Below, piece after piece: positions 23,094 through 29,454 of a stretch of 56,129 bases of DNA. The DNA comes from JABIKK01 sp964622835 (GTDB taxonomy: Archaea; Nanobdellota; Nanobdellia; SCGC-AAA011-G17; UBA489), in NCBI GenBank assembly GCA_964622835.1, contig CAZUSA010000004.1, forward strand, positions 1-56,129, read 5' to 3'. Position 1 is the stretch's first letter, and the number at the start of each line of letters is the position of its first letter. The position numbers and the translations under genes are program-made. Below the pieces are notes generated by a model. The model ran no database searches. It worked only from the letters and a program-made list of their open reading frames with translations, and was not told the DNA's origin.

Positions 23094-23885
23094 CTATAAG
23101 ATTGCTATGCCGAGCGTAATAATTCCAATAATAAAGCAGTAGATGGCAAAGAAGTGTATGTTGCCTTTTTTGATGATGTTCATTAATGCGGCAAGGCAAA
23201 TATAGCCAGTTACTGCAGATGCAAGTACACCTATCAAGACGGCTCCACTGTTGGCAATGAAAAAGGGAAGTACTGTAGGTAATTGTGTGATACTTTCAAA
23301 GATTGCTGCTCCAAGAATTGCTGGTATGGCTAACAAGAAGGAAAAGCGTGCGATGGTCATTCGATCGATGCCGTGTAATAATCCTATGCTAATGGTTGCG
23401 CCACTGCGTGATACTCCTGGAATGAGTGCCAACCCTTGAAACAATCCTACGGAAAAAGTATCTCGTGGTTTCATGGTTGTTCGTTTGTGTTTTGTATATT
23501 TTGTTGCAAGTAAGAGGCATCCACTGAAAAGAAATCCAAAACCGACCATGAGTAAGTTCGTGAAGAAACTCGTAAAGAGGGGTCTAAAAAGAAAGCCAAT
23601 GACTGCAGTAACGATAGTCGCAAGAAGTAACTGTTTGGCGAGCGTAAAGTGTTTGCTTGTTGTATTCCATTGAAAGACATCACGAATGATGGTTACAAGG
23701 TCTGTCCAGAAGAAAATAAATAACACAAGTAAGGTTCCAAGATGTAAGTAGATATCAAACAACACCGGCACGTTCACGGTAAAGAGTTCTTGGTATAATA
23801 CTAAGTGTCCTGAACTGGAGACAGGGAACCATTCTGTTAATCCTTGGATGATGCCTAACATGAGTGCATCAAGATAATTGATCAT
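23094..23885 (-). CDS. uppP: Undecaprenyl-diphosphatase (UppP/BacA family)
   Basis: A 263-residue polytopic enzyme with GIIQGLTEWFPVSSSGHL near the N-terminus and PGVSRSGATISIGLL, the two catalytic motifs of BacA/UppP. It dephosphorylates polyprenyl diphosphate to recycle the lipid carrier used to build surface polysaccharides or glycoproteins; in archaea the carrier is probably dolichol-type. About eight membrane helices and normal length. It lies among envelope genes, consistent with S-layer glycosylation. Confidence 0.93.
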   Translation of the reverse strand: MINYLDALMLGIIQGLTEWFPVSSSGHLVLYQELFTVNVPVLFDIYLHLGTLLVLFIFFWTDLVTIIRDVFQWNTTSKHFTLAKQLLLATIVTAVIGFLFRPLFTSFFTNLLMVGFGFLFSGCLLLATKYTKHKRTTMKPRDTFSVGLFQGLALIPGVSRSGATISIGLLHGIDRMTIARFSFLLAIPAILGAAIFESITQLPTVLPFFIANSGAVLIGVLASAVTGYICLAALMNIIKKGNIHFFAIYCFIIGIITLGIAIL

Positions 23886-23963
23886 TGGTGTACGATTGTA
23901 TTCCTCTTTATACGGTTTTCCGTGATCACAACCTTTTTTAAGGCGTTTTTATTCCATAATTGT

Positions 23964-24500
23964 ATGGTGGTGGATGCGTTTTCTTTTACAGGCATAGGTG
24001 ATCGTTTTTTAGATTTATTACTTGCTCCTGTGCAGTATAGTGAAATGTTGTGGATTGCCATTCCTTTGGTCTTAACGTTGGTTTTAACAGAATTGTATTT
24101 TTCTCGATATAAGGCAGAAGCACTTGGATGGAATAGTGCGTATGGGAATGCGTTGGTATTGGTGTTTGTTGCTGTGGATATTTTTCGTTACTTGTATAAT
24201 CATGCGTTATTAGAAACAATGTCTCTTAAATTAGCTGTTGCTATTGCGTTGACGATGTTAGCCATTATATTGACAGTGTGTAATTTCTTGCATTTGTTGC
24301 CTGAAAATGTGGCGTATGGATTGAGTGCAAAACTGCCCATGAATTTTTTAGCGTATTTAGCATTGTTATTAGTGTATTCAGAAGTGCCTATTGATTGGCT
24401 GACCTTGCTCGCTGCTGCTGGCTTATTAATAGTCTTTAGTGCGGTTATTATTTTGTTGCAGATGATTATTCCTTCGTCGGTTGAAGAAGTAGAATATTAG
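23964..24500 (+). CDS. Integral membrane protein, unknown
   Basis: From the ATG at 23964 (MVVDAFSFTG) the protein has 178 residues and four or five hydrophobic helices: MLWIAIPLVLTLVLTELYF, GNALVLVFVAVDIFRYLY, LAVAIALTMLAIILTVCNFL, and two C-terminal ones separated by PIDWL. The end is acidic (SVEEVEY). The family is not recognised. The upstream 14 codons of the longer frame overlap the T-rich promoter and are discounted. It lies upstream of the two S-layer-like genes on the same strand, so an envelope role is possible. Confidence 0.65.
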   Translation: MVVDAFSFTGIGDRFLDLLLAPVQYSEMLWIAIPLVLTLVLTELYFSRYKAEALGWNSAYGNALVLVFVAVDIFRYLYNHALLETMSLKLAVAIALTMLAIILTVCNFLHLLPENVAYGLSAKLPMNFLAYLALLLVYSEVPIDWLTLLAAAGLLIVFSAVIILLQMIIPSSVEEVEY

Positions 24501-24552
24501 GTGTTGGAGATTTCTGACCACAAACTTTATATATCTTCATTATTGATGAGTG

Positions 24553-24632
24553 ATGACAAAAGGGGCTGAAAAATGAATCGGATACTACAATGCAACGAAC
24601 ATTTATCAGCAATTTACTCGTATTTCTCTTAG
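24553..24632 (+). promoter_or_regulatory. Leader with two overlapping short uORFs before the 24590 gene
   Basis: After a TATA (CTTTATATATCTTC, 24524-24537) the leader holds ATG at 24553 (7 codons, stop 24574-24576) and a second ATG at 24573 in another frame preceded by AGGGGCTG (19 codons, stop 24630-24632). The second uORF overlaps the main ATG at 24590, which itself lacks a good ribosome site. Confidence 0.35.
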
Positions 24633-26167
24633 TCTTTACTGCAGTTCCTGTATTGGCAGCTATCTCTGATATTACAGTTGATCCATTAACGATTGATACG
24701 GTTGAAATTCTTCAAAATGATCTTGCTACAATTTCGTTTACACTTACGAATGATCATCTTACTGATACTATAATGTTGAGTACAAGTATTGATGATGTTG
24801 AAGATGATGACGGTGATAGTCTTACTTTCATTTTAGATGATACAATCACCTTAGACCCGTTAGAAACACAAACCTTTGACCTTACTATTGATGTACCAAA
24901 GACGATGGATATTGATACCTATGATACCACGTTAACATTTACAAATGATCTAACCTTAGAAACAGAAACGATTGATTTTGCTATTGAAGTGACACCTGGT
25001 GTGTGTGATTTTGGTCCTGCTGGTTCTGCATTAAAGATTGATATTAAGGAACCTGATGGCGGGGATGATTTTAATCCTGGTGATGAGATGCGTATTGAAG
25101 TTGAAGTTGACAACGATGGATCTGATGATCTTCGTGTCCAAGTTGAAGCATTTTTGTATGATGAAAGTGGTATTATTGAAAGTTCAGCGTCAAAAGACGT
25201 TGATATTGAGGAAGATGAAGATGAAAAATTTGTGTTCTTTATGACGATTCCTGTTCTTAACGAGGCTATTGATGATGATGAGACGTTTGAATTATTTGTT
25301 AAAGCATTTGATGATGATGATGAAGATCAAGAATGTGTACAAGACAAGGTGTCTGTTGATATTGAGTTAGAAAAGCATGATATTCTGATTGCAGAGTCAA
25401 CCAGATTTTTACCATCTGTTGTTGCATGTGGTTCTGAAGCAACATTATTGGTTGATGTGATTAATGTTGGTAAGAAGGATGAGAATGTTCAAATTAAAGT
25501 AGAAAGTACGGCGTTAGACATCTATGAAGTGTCTGATACGTTTGAGTTAGAGGATTTTAATGCTGATGAAGATCGTAATGAAGGTGGTCGAACCTTTTAC
25601 TTGTCTATTCCTGAAGGTGTTGCTGAAGGTGATTATGGTGTTTCTATAAAGGCATTATTTTCTGGTGAAACAGCACAATCTAATGAGATTCTTCAAGTGA
25701 CATCATGTGGTGTTCCTTCAAGCTCATTAAGTACAAGTATTCCTGCATCAATGAAGGTCCAAAGCGAAACATTACTTTCTGTTAATCAAGGTACTGTGGA
25801 AACAGTCCATGTTGTTGTTACAAATCAAGATAGTCAAGAACGTATGTTTATTGTTCGTGTTGCTGATGTTGGTGAATTTGGTGAATCTACTGCTACGACG
25901 GTGGTTGTTGGTGCTGGCCAAAGTACAAATGTATTCTTACCATTAACAGTTCTTGAAACAGTTGATGCAGGCACATATAGTGCTGTTGTTGAATTATCTG
26001 ATGGTGTTCAACGTCTTGCTGCAGAGACGCTTACAGTTGTTGTAGGTACTGTGGAAGCGTCTGAAGAAGGATTTTTAAAGGACTTATCGAGCCGTGATTT
26101 GGTTATTTTGAATATCATAGCTATAGTCTTTGTACTCATTGTTATCATGCTTTTGCGAACTATATAA
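24590..26167 (+). CDS. Putative S-layer/surface protein, acidic, membrane-anchored (paralogue 1)
   Basis: A 525-residue protein: signal peptide (1-24), a very Asp/Glu-rich ectodomain of beta-sandwich (CARDB-like) repeats, four or so cysteines likely paired, and one C-terminal membrane helix (LVILNIIAIVFVLIVIMLL). It resembles the next protein in layout and in the segment with D..EF..STA...GQ.TNVFL...GTY, so the two are tandem paralogues. Function is likely structural, in the cell surface. Its codons are AT-ending (gat, aat, ttt), in contrast with the next gene. The start at 24590 is the frame of the signal peptide. Confidence 0.75.
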   Translation: MQRTFISNLLVFLLVFTAVPVLAAISDITVDPLTIDTVEILQNDLATISFTLTNDHLTDTIMLSTSIDDVEDDDGDSLTFILDDTITLDPLETQTFDLTIDVPKTMDIDTYDTTLTFTNDLTLETETIDFAIEVTPGVCDFGPAGSALKIDIKEPDGGDDFNPGDEMRIEVEVDNDGSDDLRVQVEAFLYDESGIIESSASKDVDIEEDEDEKFVFFMTIPVLNEAIDDDETFELFVKAFDDDDEDQECVQDKVSVDIELEKHDILIAESTRFLPSVVACGSEATLLVDVINVGKKDENVQIKVESTALDIYEVSDTFELEDFNADEDRNEGGRTFYLSIPEGVAEGDYGVSIKALFSGETAQSNEILQVTSCGVPSSSLSTSIPASMKVQSETLLSVNQGTVETVHVVVTNQDSQERMFIVRVADVGEFGESTATTVVVGAGQSTNVFLPLTVLETVDAGTYSAVVELSDGVQRLAAETLTVVVGTVEASEEGFLKDLSSRDLVILNIIAIVFVLIVIMLLRTI

Positions 26168-26181
26168 TAGAGACCATAAGC

Positions 26182-26278
26182 TTTATATACAGTTACGACC
26201 GGAGGATGGTAACAAAAGAGTGAACAAATATACTCACAACATGGGCCCCTTGTGGTTCATGAGGGGTTTCAAAACAAA
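26182..26278 (+). promoter_or_regulatory. Promoter and long structured leader of the main S-layer-like gene
   Basis: A strong TATA (TTTATATA, 26182-26189) predicts a start near 26212 and a leader of about 65 nt. The leader holds GAGT/ACTC (26218-26235) and CCCCT/AGGGG (26246-26250 with 26262-26266), the latter extended by G-U pairs and including the purine-rich stretch before the ATG. Long hairpin leaders suit very abundant, stable messages. Confidence 0.5.
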
Positions 26279-28060
26279 ATGAAAAACATGAAAAAAACAA
26301 TATTAAGTGTTTTAGTGTTATTCGCACTATTGCTCGTACCAGCGATGGTAAGTGCAACGCTTGATGTTAGTACAACATACTCCGCAACGGTACCAACGTT
26401 CGGAGACAAAAATCAAGAAGCATCAAATCCGCTTCATGATGACGAAGATAAAGAAATCATAAAAGCTACAAGCTCCATTTCTATCGTAAATAACGAAGGA
26501 GAAACCTTCAACCTTGTTGGAATTACTTCATTTACGGATGCGAAATTTGGTTTAACAGCAACAGATTTTGTTATCATTACACCAATAACTGGTGATTCCG
26601 TTGCTGATTTAGCAACTATTGCCCTTAACATAGAAGCAGTAATTCCGGAATCACTTGATGCTGTTGATGGTAACAATGATGAAATTGCTTTCTTTGTTGG
26701 TAATCTAAATATTGATTTCATTGATGATGCAACTGGCTTAGTTACCGTAACAAGTACTATCCCAGTATTTATGCAACGTGAAAACAAGTTAGAAGTCAAA
26801 GATTTCGACGCTTTAATCAATAACAAAGATACTGAAAACAACATTGAAAATGGCGATGACATCAAAGATCTTAAACCTGGCGACAAAGTTGAGTTAACAG
26901 TTACCATCAAAAGTAACTATAACAACAATGCTGAAATCGACATTGAAGACGTTGAAATAGATATCACTTGTGATGATGACGAGGATATTGATTTCGACAA
27001 CGACAATGAAGATGTTGGTGACTTTGGACCCAAAGACGACGCTGAAGAAACCCTCTCGTTTGAAATCGATGATACCGCAAGCGACGCAAGTGCAAACTGT
27101 GTACTTACTGTCGAAGGTACCGATGAAAACGGCGCAGTCCATGGTGAAAGTATTGATTTCGACATAAGCATTGATCGAGACAGTCACGATATTGTTATCG
27201 ATGACGTTCGTCTAAGCCCTAACGGCTTAACATGTTCCGACAACTCTTTCCAAATCTCAGTTGATTTGAAGAACTTAGGTACACGTGACGAAGATCAAGC
27301 AGCTGTACAATTACAAAGTCTTGTGCTTGGTTTGAATGAGAAAATTTCAAACTTAGAAATGGATGAAGATGACAGCGTTACAGAAACATTTGTTGCTTCT
27401 GTTAATCCTGCAGAACTTGGCGCTGGCAAATATGCTATCCTCGTATCTTCATACTATGACAACACAAAACAAACAGACAGTCAAGTAGTTCAAATTGAAA
27501 ACGTCTGTGAAGATGAAACAACAGATATGGGTGCAGATGGTTCAACAACTGACTTTACAAACGTTGTTACTGCTCCAGAAGCTCCAGTTGTAGCTACTGC
27601 TGGTAAACTTGCAAGTGTTCAAGTGTCATTAACAAATACAGAAAGTTCCGCTATGGAATTCACCGTATTGTTAGACAACATTGAAGAATTTGCAACGTCT
27701 ACAGCAAGTAAGACTGTCTTCCTAGCTCCAGGTCAAACATCCAACGTATTCTTAAACATGAAGACGCTTGGCGACGCTGAAGAAGGAACGTACACAGCAA
27801 ACATCGTTGTAAAAAGCACAGAAACTGGTCAAACAGTTGAAACAGAAACATTTACCGTTGAAGTAGCAGGTAGCGATAACGCTGTCTTAAACTTCGGTGC
27901 AGATGGTTCGCGGGTTCTTTTGATCCTTGCGAATGTTGCTTTGGTTATCTTAGCAATATTCTTAATCAAGCTAATCTTTAGTGGCAGTAAAAAGAAACGT
28001 ACTGTCGCTAAAATGGCTGACTTCGAACCTCGTGGTTCTGTAGTTCGTAAGAAGAAATAA
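26279..28060 (+). CDS. Probable major S-layer/surface protein (paralogue 2)
   Basis: A protein of about 593 residues starting MKNMKKTILSVLVLFALLLV: signal peptide, an extremely acidic beta-rich ectodomain with repeated Asp clusters, a C-terminal membrane helix (VLLILANVALVILAIFLIKLIF) and a basic cytoplasmic tail (KKKR...RKKK). It shares domain order with the preceding gene. Codons are enriched in C-ending forms (aac, gac, ttc), unlike its neighbours, as expected for a very highly expressed gene. I choose ATG 26279 (or 26288) over the GTG at 26252, which would fall in the leader hairpin. It has its own hairpin terminator. Confidence 0.8.
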   Translation: MKNMKKTILSVLVLFALLLVPAMVSATLDVSTTYSATVPTFGDKNQEASNPLHDDEDKEIIKATSSISIVNNEGETFNLVGITSFTDAKFGLTATDFVIITPITGDSVADLATIALNIEAVIPESLDAVDGNNDEIAFFVGNLNIDFIDDATGLVTVTSTIPVFMQRENKLEVKDFDALINNKDTENNIENGDDIKDLKPGDKVELTVTIKSNYNNNAEIDIEDVEIDITCDDDEDIDFDNDNEDVGDFGPKDDAEETLSFEIDDTASDASANCVLTVEGTDENGAVHGESIDFDISIDRDSHDIVIDDVRLSPNGLTCSDNSFQISVDLKNLGTRDEDQAAVQLQSLVLGLNEKISNLEMDEDDSVTETFVASVNPAELGAGKYAILVSSYYDNTKQTDSQVVQIENVCEDETTDMGADGSTTDFTNVVTAPEAPVVATAGKLASVQVSLTNTESSAMEFTVLLDNIEEFATSTASKTVFLAPGQTSNVFLNMKTLGDAEEGTYTANIVVKSTETGQTVETETFTVEVAGSDNAVLNFGADGSRVLLILANVALVILAIFLIKLIFSGSKKKRTVAKMADFEPRGSVVRKKK

Positions 28061-28080
28061 GCTTCGGCTTATTCCTCTTT
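28056..28080 (+). terminator. UUCG hairpin and T-rich tract after the S-layer-like gene
   Basis: AATAAGC-TTCG-GCTTATT is a perfect 7-bp stem (28056-28073) followed by CCTCTTTCTTTTTTTT. As at 21243 the stop codon lies inside the stem. Confidence 0.7.
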
Positions 28081-28122
28081 CTTTTTTTTAATTCTTCATA
28101 GTGAGTAGTATAGGAAAATAAA

Positions 28123-28196
28123 AGGCACCGATGGGATTCGAACCCATGCATGATCGCTCTGCAGGCGATTGCCTTACCGGACTTGGCGACGGTGCC
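28123..28196 (-). tRNA. tRNA-Cys (GCA)
   Basis: Full cloverleaf on the minus strand: acceptor GGCACCG/CGGTGCC, D-arm GCC/GGC, anticodon stem ATCGC/GCGAT with loop CTGCAGA (anticodon GCA), T-arm ATGGG-TTCGAAT-CCCAT, discriminator U as expected for cysteine. No intron and no encoded CCA. Confidence 0.95.
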
Positions 28197-28442
28197 TAAT
28201 TCTCTAGTAATTCTCTTTTGGCTTTTAAAATCCTTTCTCTTTCTTTAGGGGTTATCTTCGGTATATAATATCCTAATTTTTTCCAAAGTAAGTATTTCAG
28301 TTAATTCAAGTTTTCCACCGGGAACGGTCCATTGATTGGGAAATGCTTTTTCATTAGGTGATCGTTTTGTAATGAGGTATTTGCCATCTTTGATAATGAC
28401 GCCAGTAACAACAATGTAATGGGCTTTATTTGAATCATACAT
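28196..28442 (-). pseudogene. Truncated NUDIX hydrolase fused to an unrelated reading-frame remnant
   Basis: From the ATG at 28442 the frame reads a NUDIX N-terminus (YIVVTGVIIKDGKYLITKRS then FPNQWTVPGGKLE), but it leaves the family exactly where the catalytic NUDIX box (GX5EX7REUXEEXGU) should follow; the remaining residues do not fit it and the frame stops at 28245. In another frame the same DNA gives LLWKKLGYYIPKITPKERER and continues to a TAG whose last base is the first base of tRNA-Cys. Two gene pieces therefore appear joined between tRNA genes. No active enzyme is expected. Confidence 0.6.
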
Positions 28443-28502
28443 ACAAATGAACTCTTGGAGAAATCTAAAAGGATTGCGGTGATCAAATATATGGAAAAAG
28501 AG

Positions 28503-28577
28503 CGGGTCCGGAAGGATTTGAACCCACGACCTCAAGCTTAGAAGGCTTGCGCTCTATCCAAACTGAGCTACGGACCC
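28503..28577 (-). tRNA. tRNA-Arg (TCT), with a mismatched T-stem
   Basis: Cloverleaf on the minus strand: acceptor GGGTCCG/CGGACCC, D-stem GCTC/GAGC, anticodon stem CAAGC/GCTTG with loop CTTCTAA (anticodon TCT), discriminator G. The T-arm reads GTGGG-TTCAAAT-CCTTC; only three of five pairs are Watson-Crick, with one T-T mismatch and one G-T. The 5' T-strand would fit CCCAC and the 3' strand GAAGG, as if the 3' end had been replaced. The first 24 nt overlap the homing endonuclease gene. Confidence 0.85.
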
Positions 28578-29321
28578 TTTGGGATAAAATTGCCAAGGAT
28601 TTATTATTCCTTTAATAATTTTTTTCCTTTGTGCTAGTGTTGTACGAACAGGGACAAAACCGTGTCTTTTAAATATTTCGTATTTAGAAAAATGTGAGGG
28701 ATTACTAAAACCAATAACGTTCATCCATTGTTCCATTCGTGGTTTTCCATAGATTTCTAATGTAAACATATCAACTTCATTTTGTTTTTTATTTCTTTTT
28801 ATGCGAGAAAAATGATTTATTTTCAACCGTTCCAAGAGGATTGACAAATCTTCAATAATTTTTTGTGATGCACAATTAGTGATGATTCTAGGGTGATGGT
28901 GGACAATTTGAAGAACTTTTCTGTATCGATTATCATATCGTTTATCAAAGGTTAAACAGCCATCACCATCAAAAAAACCACGAATAAATGCTGCCCAGAT
29001 TAAAGGTTTTTTTGAATGCATAATTATTTTTGGACAACGCACAGTGTACGTTTTGCTTCCGATAGGATAGTCTAATGTTTTATTGAAGTAGTGTAATACT
29101 TTTTTGTTACATGCATAAAATCCATAAACGGAATTTGATTTTTTTGGATGTGGGCGAACATTAATAGAAAACGCTTTCTCGAAATATGGTTTTATTATAG
29201 TATCATAATATTCTTTGTCTTCAGTTATATTACCCCAATAACATAAATGGTCTTTTTGCATGGAACCATCAGCAGCAAAGAGTCCGGCAAGTTCTGCTAA
29301 TTCAGAGGTGAGTGTAAACAT
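28554..29321 (-). CDS. LAGLIDADG homing endonuclease overlapping tRNA-Arg
   Basis: A 255-residue protein with two LAGLIDADG helices, LAGLFAADG (11-19) and IRGFFDGDG (113-121), the monomeric two-motif form that cuts asymmetric sites. The metal-binding aspartates are D18 and D120. The reading frame continues into tRNA-Arg and stops 24 nt inside it, so the last eight codons are tRNA sequence. The gene is free-standing, not inside an intron or intein that I can detect. A Shine-Dalgarno AAGGAGGAT lies unusually far (about 15 nt) before the ATG. Confidence 0.85.
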   Translation of the reverse strand: MFTLTSELAELAGLFAADGSMQKDHLCYWGNITEDKEYYDTIIKPYFEKAFSINVRPHPKKSNSVYGFYACNKKVLHYFNKTLDYPIGSKTYTVRCPKIIMHSKKPLIWAAFIRGFFDGDGCLTFDKRYDNRYRKVLQIVHHHPRIITNCASQKIIEDLSILLERLKINHFSRIKRNKKQNEVDMFTLEIYGKPRMEQWMNVIGFSNPSHFSKYEIFKRHGFVPVRTTLAQRKKIIKGIINPWQFYPKGSVAQFG

Positions 29322-29454
29322 TTCTTTGGATTAGTTATCCTCCTTAAAAGAAGTCTCGCTGTATATGGGAAGTGTGACCAATGTTCTTCCGATTTATCAT
29401 GTTAAGAATATGAGAAGGTAACTATTATATACCACTGTCTTGATGTGTTTTTGT

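Noticed and set aside
24670..25380. Repeated GAT/GAA-rich tracts as DNA repeats
   Set aside because: They reflect the Asp/Glu-rich protein sequence and show no constant unit.
28443..28535. N-terminal extension of the NUDIX fragment starting in tRNA-Arg (MRSWVQILPDP)
   Set aside because: This peptide is simply tRNA sequence translated, a common artefact; the NUDIX similarity starts at the ATG at 28442.
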